Source: Nocardioides sp. InS609-2 (GTDB lineage Bacteria; Actinomycetota; Actinomycetes; Propionibacteriales; Nocardioidaceae). Taken from it: a stretch of DNA of 64,000 nucleotides. The stretch is from contig NZ_CP060034.1 in NCBI RefSeq assembly GCF_023208195.1, forward strand, positions 2,046,001-2,110,000. The letters are read 5' to 3'. Under the pieces are notes generated by a model. That model did no database searches. It was given only the letters and a program-made list of their open reading frames with translations, and was not told the DNA's origin. The translations under genes and the position numbers were made by a program. How positions within the stretch are numbered: the first letter of the stretch is position 1; each line of letters opens with the position of its first letter. Below, piece after piece: positions 44,820 through 52,917 of this stretch.

Positions 44820-45190
44820 CAGTGGCCGCCCTTCCCGTGACCGTTGCCGTGGCCCTTGCCGCTGCTCTTGCCGTCATCGGCGCCGCTGTCACGCACCGAC
44901 AGGAACGCCTCGGTGGCTTTGTCATCGGCCTCGCGCGCGTCGTACGCCGCCTGCTCGAGCGCCTGTACGCCGTTCATCAGGACCTGCGAGAGCGACTTCA
45001 CGACCTGGTCAGCGGCGGCGGTGGCGGTGTCGTAGGTGTCGGCGAGGGCGCCGGCCGCCGGGGAGTCACCGAGGGAGTCGTGCGCCACGGCGAGCGAGAG
45101 CTGGGCCTCGGCCCACTGGCTGGACAGCACCTGGGCAGCGGACTGCGACTGAGCGGCGAGCTTGACCAGCTCGTCGGGGTTGACCTCCAT
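44819..45190 (-). CDS. EspC/WXG100-like small protein, probable partner
   Basis: The 123-residue protein begins MEVNPDELVKLAAQSQSAAQVLSSQW, typical of ESX-associated EspC/DUF2580-type helical hairpins, with a GDSPAAGALADTYD turn near residue 40. Its last 15 residues are a Gly/His/Lys tail (GKGHGNGHGKGGH). It is directly upstream of and one base overlapping the larger WXG-like gene, a common arrangement of small type VII partners with their larger substrates. It follows the pattern of a heterodimer partner; this is inference. Confidence 0.7.
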   Translation of the reverse strand: MEVNPDELVKLAAQSQSAAQVLSSQWAEAQLSLAVAHDSLGDSPAAGALADTYDTATAAADQVVKSLSQVLMNGVQALEQAAYDAREADDKATEAFLSVRDSGADDGKSSGKGHGNGHGKGGH

Positions 45191-45263
45191 GCCACTCTCC
45201 CAAGCCGACGACAGGAAACCTTCGGTGCCTACCCAGGTCGGCAGGGGCCGAAACCTTCCGGTT

Positions 45264-45932
45264 TCAGGCGAAGGTGGCGACGGCGAGCCCCGTGAAGAAC
45301 GCGAGCCCGTCGGTGCCGGGCCCGGTGAGGTCCTCGACCGCGTGCTCGGGGTGGGGCATCAGGCCGACGACGTTGCCGCGGTCGTTGGTGATGCCGGCGA
45401 TGGCGCGCATCGACCCATTGGGGTTGTCGTCGAGGTAGCGCGCGACGACGAGGCCCTCGCCTTCGAGCCGGTCGAGGGTGGCGTCGTCGGCGACGTAGCC
45501 GCCCTCGCCGTTCTTGAGCACGATGGTCACCTCGGCGCCCTCGGCGTAGCCGCCGGTCCACGCGGTGCGGTTGTTCTCGATGCGCAGGCGCTGGTCACGG
45601 CAGGCGAACTTGCGGTGGTCGTTGCGGATCAGCGCGCCGGGCAGCAGGTGCGACTCGCACAGGATCTGGAAGCCGTTGCAGATGCCGAGCACCGGCAGGC
45701 CGCGGCCGGCCGCCTCGATGACCTCGGTCATCACCGGCGCGAACCGCGAGATGGCGCCACAGCGCAGGTAGTCGCCGTACGAGAAGCCACCGGGCAGCAC
45801 CACGGCGTCGACGCCCTGCAGGTGGTGGTCTCCGTGCCAGAGGGCGATCGCCTCATGCCCACCGAGGCGTACGGCGCGCTGCGCGTCGGCATCGTCGAGT
45901 GACCCCGGGAAGGTGACGACACCGACCTTCAC
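45264..45932 (-). CDS. purQ: phosphoribosylformylglycinamidine synthase, glutaminase subunit
   Basis: PurQ releases ammonia from glutamine for PurL. The 222-residue protein is a class I glutaminase with the nucleophile in GICNGFQ near residue 86 and the HxE pair in PHPEHAVE near 195. It overlaps purS by 4 bp. Together with PurS and the small-type PurL at 35466 it forms the three-part FGAM synthase. Confidence 0.97.
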   Translation of the reverse strand: MKVGVVTFPGSLDDADAQRAVRLGGHEAIALWHGDHHLQGVDAVVLPGGFSYGDYLRCGAISRFAPVMTEVIEAAGRGLPVLGICNGFQILCESHLLPGALIRNDHRKFACRDQRLRIENNRTAWTGGYAEGAEVTIVLKNGEGGYVADDATLDRLEGEGLVVARYLDDNPNGSMRAIAGITNDRGNVVGLMPHPEHAVEDLTGPGTDGLAFFTGLAVATFA

Positions 45933-46183
45933 GCGACGGTCTCCTCGACGCGTACGGCGAAGTCCTCGATGACCGGGTTGGACAGCAGCGTCTCGGCCAT
46001 CTTCTCGACCTCGGCGCGACGCTCGTCGGTGGCGTCACCGTCGATCTCGATCTCGAAACGCTTGCCCTGGCGCACATCGGCGACGCCGTCGAAGCCGAGC
46101 CGCGGCAGCGCGCCGAGGACGGCCTTGCCCTGCGGGTCGAGGATCTCGGGTTTGGGCATGACATCGACCACGTAGCGGGCCAC
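45929..46183 (-). CDS. purS: phosphoribosylformylglycinamidine synthase subunit PurS
   Basis: PurS is the 84-residue bridging subunit that holds PurQ on PurL. The sequence shows [15 protein letters not shown] near the start and [12 protein letters not shown] near residue 38, as in the family. It overlaps purQ by 4 bp. The gap upstream (46184-46225) is short and follows a small membrane gene that is split by a stop codon. Confidence 0.95.
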   Translation of the reverse strand: MARYVVDVMPKPEILDPQGKAVLGALPRLGFDGVADVRQGKRFEIEIDGDATDERRAEVEKMAETLLSNPVIEDFAVRVEETVA

Positions 46184-46225
46184 TGGGACACTCCAAAGAG
46201 TTCGGGGGCTGATGCGTGAGCGAGT

Positions 46226-46426
46226 CTATCGACGGTCGGATCGGCTCCGCCGCTGCGCCCCCACGATCATCAGCGCCAGCCCGAGCCCGGCCACGATCGG
46301 GCCGACGACGGCTCACATCTCCTCGCCGGTCATCGGGCTGCCCTCGAGGTAGCCGAGTCCCTGGGCGGTCCACACCCCACCCATCAGCAGCAGCGCACCG
46401 CCGATCAGGACTAGCAGGATCGGCAC
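46226..46426 (-). pseudogene. small two-helix membrane protein interrupted by an in-frame TGA
   Basis: From GTG 46426, 1 bp after the acyl-CoA synthetase stop, codons 1-37 encode a hydrophobic helix and the loop GLGYLEGSPMTGEEM. Codon 38 is TGA (46313-46315). The same frame then continues with AVVGPIVAGLGLALMIVGAQ and a basic end to TAG 46226. I recall intact actinobacterial relatives of this two-helix protein with a tryptophan at this place, so TGG to TGA is the simplest explanation. A GC-rich stem (GAGCC with GGCTC) starts in the TGA codon; recoding cannot be excluded. The alternative is two short peptides or a sequencing error. Confidence 0.6.
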
Positions 46427-46427
46427 G

Positions 46428-47987
46428 TCAGCTCAGCTCACGCTTGAGGATCTTGCCCGTCGCCGTCATCGGAAGGGCGTCGATGAACACGACCTCGCGG
46501 GGGTACTTGTACGCCGCCATCTGCTCCTTGCCCCACGCGACCAGCTCGTCCTCGGTCACCGAGGCGTTGGCGTTGAGCACGACGAACGCCTTGATCTCCT
46601 CGCCGTGGCTGTCATGGGGTACGCCGATCACGGCGGCCAGGCTGACGTCGTCGTGCGTCATCAGGACCTCCTCGATCTCACGCGGGTACACGTTGAAGCC
46701 GCCGCGGATGATCATGTCCTTGGACCGGTCGACGATGTAGTACCAGCCGTCGGCGTCGCGCCTGCCGAGGTCACCCGAGCGGAACCAGCCGTCCTGGATC
46801 GCGTCGTCGGTTGCCTCCGGGCGGTTGTAGTAGCCCTTCATGATGTTCGGGCCCTTGATCGCGATCTCGCCGAGCGCGTCGGGACCGTCCTCGACCTCGT
46901 CCCAGGTCTCCGGTGCCAGCAGCTTCATCTCGACGCCGGGGATCGGGACGCCGATGGAGCCGACCCGGACGTCCTCGCCGTACGGCGAGAAGCTCGCGAC
47001 CGGCGAGGTCTCCGAGAGGCCGTAACCCTCGAGGATGGTGACGCCGAACCGCTTCTGGAAGTCCTTGTGCACCTCGACCGGGAGTGCCGACCCGCCGGCG
47101 GCGGCGATCCGGAGGTTGGCGGCCAGCGCCTGCACGTCCACGCCGGAGTCGTCGAGCGCACCGAGCAGACCCCAGTACATCGTGGGTACGCCGGCGAAGA
47201 AGGTCACCTTCTCCTTCGCCATCGTCTTGAGGGCGGCATCGGCCTCGAAGCGCGGCAGCATCACGACAGTGCCGCCGTAGGCGAAGCCGGCGTTCTGGAT
47301 CACCGTCTGGCCGAAGGAGTGGAAGAGCGGCAGCACACACAAGAAGGTGTCGGGCTTCTCCGCGTCGGCGCCGAAGAGGTCCTTGGCCGCCAGCGCGTTG
47401 GACAGCATGTTCCGGTGCCGCAGCTCGGCGCCCTTGGGCTGACCGGTCGTCCCGGAGGTGTAGAGGATGACCGCCGTGTCGTCGTCGCCCACGGCGACCG
47501 TGTCGAACGTGGGCGGCTGGCCGTTCATGCCCTGCCCCAGGGTCTCGGTGCCGTCGATCGGCGACGCGGCGGCCGGGTCGACGGTGATCATGAAGAAGTG
47601 CTCGCAGCCGTCGGTCTGGGAGAAGCCCTCGTGCCCCGCCTCTCCGATCAGCAGCTCCTTGGTGCCTTCGAAGCAGAAGTAGGCCTTCGCCTCGGAGTCG
47701 GCCAGGTGATAGGCGACCTCGCGGCCCTTCAGCAGCACGTTGAGCGGCACCACTACCGCACCGGCCTTGAGGATGGCGAAGTAGACGATCGGGAAGTACG
47801 GCAGGTTCGCGCAGCTCAGAGCCACCTTGTCGCCCGGCTCGATGCCGCGCGAGACCAGCAGGTTGGCGACCTGGTTGGCGGCCCCGTTGACCTGGGCAAA
47901 GGTCAGCCGGGTGTCACCGAGGACCACCGCTTCGCGGTCGGCGTACTTGTCGGCTGAGTTCTCGAGCACTTTCGAGAGGTTGTCCAC
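46428..47987 (-). CDS. long-chain fatty-acid-CoA ligase-type AMP-dependent synthetase
   Basis: The 519-residue enzyme activates a carboxylic acid with ATP and CoA. The AMP-binding signature ILYTSGTTGQPKGAE lies near residue 165, then EGYGLSETSP near 305, GEIAIKGPNIMKGY near 370, SGDLGRRDADGWYYIVDRSKDMI near 400 and the catalytic lysine in TGKILKREL at the end. GTG 47987 is the chosen start; upstream in-frame codons fall in the SRPBCC gene. The substrate is probably a fatty acid. The next gene is the split small membrane gene, 1 bp on. Confidence 0.93.
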   Translation of the reverse strand: MDNLSKVLENSADKYADREAVVLGDTRLTFAQVNGAANQVANLLVSRGIEPGDKVALSCANLPYFPIVYFAILKAGAVVVPLNVLLKGREVAYHLADSEAKAYFCFEGTKELLIGEAGHEGFSQTDGCEHFFMITVDPAAASPIDGTETLGQGMNGQPPTFDTVAVGDDDTAVILYTSGTTGQPKGAELRHRNMLSNALAAKDLFGADAEKPDTFLCVLPLFHSFGQTVIQNAGFAYGGTVVMLPRFEADAALKTMAKEKVTFFAGVPTMYWGLLGALDDSGVDVQALAANLRIAAAGGSALPVEVHKDFQKRFGVTILEGYGLSETSPVASFSPYGEDVRVGSIGVPIPGVEMKLLAPETWDEVEDGPDALGEIAIKGPNIMKGYYNRPEATDDAIQDGWFRSGDLGRRDADGWYYIVDRSKDMIIRGGFNVYPREIEEVLMTHDDVSLAAVIGVPHDSHGEEIKAFVVLNANASVTEDELVAWGKEQMAAYKYPREVVFIDALPMTATGKILKRELS

Positions 47988-48022
47988 GGCTGTCTCCTCG
48001 GGTCGGCGTCGCTCTCGGAAAC

Positions 48023-48445
48023 CTAGCCGCCCTGCCCGCGCGTGGACAGCACTCGCCCAGCCCTCTTGAGATCGGAGATGGCCACGCGACTCGCGACCCT
48101 GGCCGCGGCAGCGGCGGCGTACCGCATCAGGCCACCCGCCGACATCACGCCCTCCACCTCGATCCGACAGCCTCCAGTGCGTGCCTTGAAGCGCAGGACG
48201 AGCGTGCCGTCGATGCCGCCCATCCGGGCACTCTCGCCCAGGACGCGGTACGGGACGAGCTCGGTGATCTCGAGGTGTGCCCGCATCCCGATGACCGTGG
48301 TCTCGCTCCAGGAGAGCCCGAGTCGCGGCTCGGCGTCGCCGTCCTCGAGCTGTACCGACAGCAGCGACGACTGCCACTCGGGGCGGTTGCGCGGGTCGGC
48401 GAGATAGCGGAACACGACCTCTGGCGGGTGTGGCACGTCGACCAC
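48023..48445 (-). CDS. SRPBCC (START-like) family protein
   Basis: This 140-residue protein is a single helix-grip domain that usually binds a hydrophobic ligand. Family landmarks are VVFRYLADPRNRPEWQ near residue 9 and the late helix ending. No catalytic residues can be named. It starts at GTG 48445, 20 bp after the purC stop, and lies between purC and the acyl-CoA synthetase in the same direction, so it may share a transcript with both. Confidence 0.8.
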   Translation of the reverse strand: MVDVPHPPEVVFRYLADPRNRPEWQSSLLSVQLEDGDAEPRLGLSWSETTVIGMRAHLEITELVPYRVLGESARMGGIDGTLVLRFKARTGGCRIEVEGVMSAGGLMRYAAAAAARVASRVAISDLKRAGRVLSTRGQGG

Positions 48446-48465
48446 ACCGGAGAAGCGCGACGCGC

Positions 48466-49362
48466 TCAGAACGACTCCCCGGTCAGCAGTTCGTACGCCG
48501 CGACGTAACGGGCACGGGTGAGCTCGACGACCTCATCGGGCAGAGGGGGCGGCACCAAGCCCGAAGCGCGGTCCCAGCCGGATGCCGGCGAGAGGAGCCA
48601 GTCACGCACGACCTGCTTGTCGTACGACGCCTGCGCGCGGCCAGGTTGCCAGTCAACGGCCGGCCAGAACCTGCTCGAGTCGGGCGTGAGCACCTCGTCG
48701 GCCAGCACAATGGTGTGGTCGGCCCGGCGGCCGAACTCGAACTTGGTGTCGGCCAGGATGATGCCGCGCTCCCGGGCGACGACCTCGGCGCGAGCGTAGA
48801 CAGCGAGGGTGAGCATCCGCAGCTCGGCGGCGAAGTCGTCACCGATCTCCTCGACGACGGCCTCGTAGTCGACGTTCTCGTCGTGGTCGCCGAGCGCTGC
48901 CTTGGTGGCCGGCGTGAAGATCGGCTCGGGCAGCCGGGAGCCGTCCTGCAACCCGGCCGGGAGCGCGATGCCGCACACCTCACCGGTCCGCCGGTAGTCG
49001 AGCAGACCGGAGCCGGTGAGGTAGCCCCGCGCCACGCACTCGACCGGGAACATCGTGAGGTTCTCGCAGACGACGGCGCGGCCCGCAACCTCGGCCGGCA
49101 CGTCGGTGGACAGCACGTGGTGGGGCACCAGGTGTGAGAGCTGGTCGAACCACCACAGGGACAGCGCCGTGAGGATCCGGCCCTTGTCCGGGATCTCCGT
49201 GTCGAGGATGTGGTCGAACGCGGAGATGCGGTCGGAGGCGACCATCAGCAGCGCGCCGGAGTGGCCGCCCTCGTCGACGACGTACAGGTCACGGACCTTG
49301 CCCGAGTGCAGGTGGGTGGCCCCTGCGATGGCCGGTGCTGGGGGCAGCGAGACGTCAGGCAT
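48466..49362 (-). CDS. purC: phosphoribosylaminoimidazole-succinocarboxamide synthase
   Basis: PurC joins aspartate to CAIR to make SAICAR with ATP. The 298-residue protein, of the longer type, has HSGKVRDLYVV near residue 19, DRISAFD near 44, FPVECVARGYLTGSG near 105 and DTKFEFGR near 208. ATG 49362 is the family start; a longer frame to 49482 adds unlikely residues. The type VII substrate gene at 49466 diverges from it. Confidence 0.96.
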   Translation of the reverse strand: MPDVSLPPAPAIAGATHLHSGKVRDLYVVDEGGHSGALLMVASDRISAFDHILDTEIPDKGRILTALSLWWFDQLSHLVPHHVLSTDVPAEVAGRAVVCENLTMFPVECVARGYLTGSGLLDYRRTGEVCGIALPAGLQDGSRLPEPIFTPATKAALGDHDENVDYEAVVEEIGDDFAAELRMLTLAVYARAEVVARERGIILADTKFEFGRRADHTIVLADEVLTPDSSRFWPAVDWQPGRAQASYDKQVVRDWLLSPASGWDRASGLVPPPLPDEVVELTRARYVAAYELLTGESF

Positions 49363-49465
49363 GCCGAAACCATATCGACGCCGCGGGAGAAAGGGTCTGC
49401 CCGGAGGTTTCGAGCCGGCACGACCGGGGCAGGAGGCGGTCACCAGTCCTGAGTCGGAGGCCTCC

Positions 49466-50515
49466 ATGAAGTACGACACCACCCTCGAGAACTACGTCGG
49501 AACCCAGCACGACGGGCGGCTCGACAGCAGCCTCCGCGGTGGCCGCGAGATGCAGGTCGACCTCTCCGAGCTCGACGGCTACGTCGCACTGGTGCAGCGA
49601 GCGAGCGACGACCTCAAGGCCGTGAAGTCGAGCGCCTCGTCGGGTGTCACCCAGTCGGACTTCGGGCCGATCCTCGAGCTGATGATGGGCTCCTACAACT
49701 CTCTCGTCCCGAAGGTGCACAACACCCTCGACGAGAACGGCACCCGGATGACCGACCACGCGGAGGCCCTCAAGGCGACCGCGCGCGACTTCACCCTGAC
49801 CGAGGCAGGTGTCTCGCAGACCTACGGCGCCAAGGCCCACGACGGTCGCGACGGGTCGACTGCCTTCGGTGATGCGGTCGAGACCACCATCGCCCGTCCC
49901 AAGGCCACGCAGGGCGAGCTGCCCAAGGTGAGCTTCGGCCAGCCCTACGACATCGTGTGCGACCTGATCGCCATGCTCACGGGCTTCGACATCCGCGCCG
50001 AGCTGGCCGAGAAGATCGGTGGTGACACCGTCGGCGCCTCGACCCAGGGCTCCTCGTGGGGCTCCCTCGGCAACTCCGTGAGCTCCGTCGCCACGAACCT
50101 CGACTCCGGCAGCCAGACCATCTCCGGCACGTGGAGCGGCACCGCCTCCACCTCCGCCCGCAACAACATGGGCCAGTGGGTCGGCGCGCTCAACTCGCAG
50201 GCCGGCAAGATGGTCGAGATGGGCCAGAACCTCGTCCAGATCTGCAAGGACGCCTGGCAGACCGCGATGAGCGTGGTCGAGACGATCAAGTCGGCTGTGC
50301 AGGCCGTGTCGTCGGCGCTGGCCACGATGAGCATCCCCGGCGTCGGGTGGGCCCGCGTCGTACAGGCTTGCTACCAGGCATTCCAGGCACTGATGAAGGC
50401 GCTCAACGTGCTGAAGAAGTTCCTCAGCATCCTCAAGACCATCAAGAGCTACATCGAGCTGGTCAAGGACTTCTTCAACCCCGAGGAACTGCCCTCGTCG
50501 ACCGCCACCGCCTGA
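49466..50515 (+). CDS. type VII secretion-like WXG substrate protein
   Basis: The 349-residue protein is entirely helical in appearance. It has an N-terminal helical segment (residues 25-130), then a WXG-type region with GTWSGTAS near residue 215 followed by a long helix (ARNNMGQWVGALNSQAGKMVEMG), and a C-terminal helical part rich in hydrophobic residues (residues 270-335). No signal peptide, no toxin motif and no secretion genes are seen nearby. It resembles LXG/WXG substrates of ESX systems. A small acidic gene follows 13 bp on. Start ATG 49466 has GTCGGAGG about 6 nt upstream. Confidence 0.65.
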   Translation: MKYDTTLENYVGTQHDGRLDSSLRGGREMQVDLSELDGYVALVQRASDDLKAVKSSASSGVTQSDFGPILELMMGSYNSLVPKVHNTLDENGTRMTDHAEALKATARDFTLTEAGVSQTYGAKAHDGRDGSTAFGDAVETTIARPKATQGELPKVSFGQPYDIVCDLIAMLTGFDIRAELAEKIGGDTVGASTQGSSWGSLGNSVSSVATNLDSGSQTISGTWSGTASTSARNNMGQWVGALNSQAGKMVEMGQNLVQICKDAWQTAMSVVETIKSAVQAVSSALATMSIPGVGWARVVQACYQAFQALMKALNVLKKFLSILKTIKSYIELVKDFFNPEELPSSTATA

Positions 50516-50528
50516 GTAGCCTTCGGGC

Positions 50529-50891
50529 ATGACCCGCGAGGAAGAGATCCTGGCCGAACTGGCCAAGGCACACGCCGAGTTCAACGTCGCCCAGGCCGAT
50601 CTGCAGTCCCACCTCGACAAGATGCGCGCACAGCCACTGCTCTCCGACGAGGAGCGCAAGGCACTCGAGGAGCTGGCCGAGAAGGGCGAGCTCGACGACG
50701 ACATGACGGCGCTGGTGACGAAGGTCAAGGACGGCGAGGACACCTGGGACGCCGTCTTCTCGGGTGAGTCACCCAACGGGGCCCTCCTCCAGAACAACCT
50801 CTCTAGGCTCGTCGCCGAGCACGAGCTCGAGATCGCCGAAGCATGGGAGGACCTCCTCGACGAGGAGGAGGAGAAGGGGAACTACCTCTGA
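50529..50891 (+). CDS. small acidic helical protein, probable partner of the WXG substrate
   Basis: The 120-residue protein is strongly acidic and helical (AELAKAHAEFNVAQADLQSHLDK near the start, EEEEKGNYL at the end), with no cysteines or recognised motif. It begins 13 bp after the stop of the WXG-like gene, so it is co-transcribed. Size, charge and position suggest a chaperone, immunity or regulatory partner, but nothing in the sequence proves this. A hairpin follows its stop codon. Confidence 0.65.
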   Translation: MTREEEILAELAKAHAEFNVAQADLQSHLDKMRAQPLLSDEERKALEELAEKGELDDDMTALVTKVKDGEDTWDAVFSGESPNGALLQNNLSRLVAEHELEIAEAWEDLLDEEEEKGNYL

Positions 50892-50931
50892 GCTTCGATT
50901 GAGGTGAGCGCTCTGGCGCTCGTCTCGAAGC
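50892..50931 (+). terminator. hairpin after the acidic partner gene
   Basis: GCTTCGA (50892-50898) pairs with TCGAAGC (50925-50931), and inside it GAGCGC (50906-50911) pairs with GCGCTC (50916-50921). It begins at the stop codon of the 120-residue gene and probably ends the transcript or stabilises its 3' end. No T run follows. Confidence 0.6.
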
Positions 50932-50973
50932 CAAGGTCGAGATGCCGGGGACAGACACGATCTGGGAGACGCC

Positions 50974-51099
50974 ATGCTTCGAATCGGTCCGGGCATGCTG
51001 CCAGCAGCAGGCGAGCAGGCAACTCTTGATGCTGCCCGCAAGATCGTCGCGCGGCAGGACGATGAGATCCGCAAGGCGATGCGAGGCGACAGCTCTTGA
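50974..51099 (+). CDS. very small ORF, 41 aa
   Basis: The ORF starts at ATG 50974 behind GGGAG and encodes a 41-residue basic/amphipathic helix (AGEQATLDAARKIVARQDDEIRKAMRG). It lies in the same direction as the WXG substrate pair, beyond their hairpin. The good ribosome binding site and helix-like composition make it possible, but it has no known relative to me. Confidence 0.4.
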   Translation: MLRIGPGMLPAAGEQATLDAARKIVARQDDEIRKAMRGDSS

Positions 51100-51190
51100 G
51101 CCGACGCGAGGGCGTCTACTGGCCGGCATAATCCTTGTCGGACTCGTGCTCGCCGCGAGTGTCGGCTTGGCCGCCCGGACCGCGGACTAG
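51062..51190 (+). CDS. very small ORF with one membrane segment, 42 aa
   Basis: This ORF overlaps the 41-residue ORF and, from ATG 51062, ends in a clear membrane helix (LLAGIILVGLVLAASVGLAARTAD). The start is doubtful because there is no strong binding site. It may be translated by coupling from the preceding ORF. It is listed because the hydrophobic run is unlikely by chance in this GC-rich sequence. Confidence 0.35.
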   Translation: MRSARRCEATALEPTRGRLLAGIILVGLVLAASVGLAARTAD

Positions 51191-51476
51191 CCACCATGGA
51201 CGAGCGGCTCGACCCCGACGACATCCCCGACGGCACCGGCGCGGTCGGGGCCGTCGGCTGGCCGGCCGTGGTGATCGTGACCGGCACCTTGGTCGGGACG
51301 CTCGTCGGGGTGGAGCCGTACACGAGACCGGCCAGGAGCAGGGGCAGCACGTCGGGCCACGCGGCTCCCCCGGTCAGGAACGACCAGCCGAACATCGTCC
51401 ACGCACTCAGCACGCCGACGGCTGCTCCCCAGCCGAGGCCGGGAAGGATGAGGCGGGGCTCCGGCGCCCAGCTCAT
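51187..51476 (-). CDS. small membrane protein after purB, C-terminus uncertain
   Basis: From ATG 51476, 7 bp after the purB stop, a reading frame encodes a hydrophobic protein with about two membrane segments (LGWGAAVGVLSAWTMFGWSF and DVLPLLLAGLVYGS). Past about residue 55 it becomes Pro/Thr-rich and stays open to 50769, antisense to the plus-strand genes. A stop in a neighbouring frame at 51187-51189 suggests the true end is near there, perhaps after a frameshift, so the end given is a guess. It is transcribed after purB. Confidence 0.45.
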
Positions 51477-51483
51477 GCGCGGC

Positions 51484-52917
51484 TCAGAGGATCGCGCCGG
51501 GTGAGTACGCCGCGGCGTCGGGGTGGCGCAGCGCGACCTCCTCGACGCGTCGTACGACGGTCTGCACCTGGTCGACGGCCGCACCGGTGAACGTGATCGG
51601 GTCGGCGACCAGCGCGGCGAGCTGCTCGGCGCTGAGCGCCAGCCGCTCGTCGGCCGCGAGCCGTTCGAAGACGTCGTTGACGGCCTGGCCCTGCCGCATG
51701 GCGAGCGCCACGCCGACCGCGGCCTCCTTGATCGCCTCGTGGGCGACCTCGCGGCCGACGCCGTTGCGCACCGCGGCCATCAGCACCTTGGTGGTGGCGA
51801 GGAACGGCAGGTAGCGGTCGAGCTCACGCTGGATGACCGCCGGGAAGGCGCCGAACTCGTCGAGCACGGTGAGGAAGGTCTGGAAGAGCCCGTCGGCGGC
51901 GAAGAACGCGTCGGGCAGTGCCACGCGTCGTACGACGGAGCAGGAGACGTCGCCCTCGTTCCACTGGTCACCGGCCAGCTCGCCGACCATGGAGAGGTGG
52001 CCTCGCAAGATCACGGCGAGGCCGTTGACGCGCTCGCAGGATCGGGTGTTCATCTTGTGGGGCATGGCGGACGAGCCGACCTGCCCGTCCTTGAAGCCTT
52101 CGGTGACGAGCTCTATGCCGGCCATCAGGCGGATCGTGGTGGCCAGGTTGGACGGGCCCGCGACGAGCTGCACGAGGGCCGAGACGACGTCGAAGTCGAG
52201 GGAGCGCGGGTAGACCTGCCCGACGCTGGTGAAGACCTGCTCGAAGCCGAGGTGTGCCGCGATCCGCGACTCGAGGTCGGCCAGCTTGGCGGCGTCGCCG
52301 TCGAGGAGGTCGAGCATGTCCTGCGAGGTGCCGACCGGGCCCTTGATGCCACGGAGCGGGTAGCGGGCGATCAGCTCCTCGACGCGCTGGAGTCCGACCA
52401 GCATCTCGTCGGCGATGGTGGCGAAGCGCTTGCCGAGGGTGGTGGCCTGGGCGGCGACGTTGTGGGAGCGACCGGCCATCACGGTCGACTCGTGCTCGGC
52501 GGCCAGCCGCGCGAGCCGGGCCAGCGCGGCGACGGCGCGGTCGCGCACCAGCCGCAAGGAGGAGAGGATCTGCAGCTGCTCGACGTTCTCGGTGAGGTCT
52601 CGCGAGGTCATGCCCTTGTGGATGTGCTCGTGGCCGGCGAGGGCGGAGAACTCCTCGATGCGGGACTTCACGTCGTGCCGGGTCACCCGCTCGCGCGCGG
52701 CGATCGAGTCGAGGTCGACCTTGTCGACGACCTGCTCGTAGGCCTCGACGACGCCGTCGGGCACGTCGATGCCGAGGTCGCGCTGGGCCTTGAGCACCGC
52801 GATCCAGAGCTGCCGCTCGAGCACGATCTTGTGCTCCGGCGACCAGATCGCGGCAAGGTCGGCGCCGGCGTAGCGGGCGGCCAAGACATTCGGCACAGCC
52901 GTTGGGGTCGTTGTCAT
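51484..52917 (-). CDS. purB: adenylosuccinate lyase
   Basis: PurB splits SAICAR and adenylosuccinate, releasing fumarate, and so acts twice in purine synthesis. The 477-residue protein has the fumarase/aspartase signature GSSAMPHKMNTRSCERV near residue 287, with SRDLTENVEQLQILS near 100 and GRSHNVAAQATTLGKRF near 150. ATG 52917 overlaps the purD stop (ATGA). It is followed by a small membrane protein gene. Confidence 0.96.
   Translation of the reverse strand: MTTTPTAVPNVLAARYAGADLAAIWSPEHKIVLERQLWIAVLKAQRDLGIDVPDGVVEAYEQVVDKVDLDSIAARERVTRHDVKSRIEEFSALAGHEHIHKGMTSRDLTENVEQLQILSSLRLVRDRAVAALARLARLAAEHESTVMAGRSHNVAAQATTLGKRFATIADEMLVGLQRVEELIARYPLRGIKGPVGTSQDMLDLLDGDAAKLADLESRIAAHLGFEQVFTSVGQVYPRSLDFDVVSALVQLVAGPSNLATTIRLMAGIELVTEGFKDGQVGSSAMPHKMNTRSCERVNGLAVILRGHLSMVGELAGDQWNEGDVSCSVVRRVALPDAFFAADGLFQTFLTVLDEFGAFPAVIQRELDRYLPFLATTKVLMAAVRNGVGREVAHEAIKEAAVGVALAMRQGQAVNDVFERLAADERLALSAEQLAALVADPITFTGAAVDQVQTVVRRVEEVALRHPDAAAYSPGAIL

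Noticed and set aside
46313..46315. TGA as a selenocysteine codon
   Set aside because: A stem is present, but tryptophan is what I recall there in relatives, the protein is a plain two-helix membrane protein and no selenocysteine machinery is in the window; a nonsense change or sequencing error is simpler.
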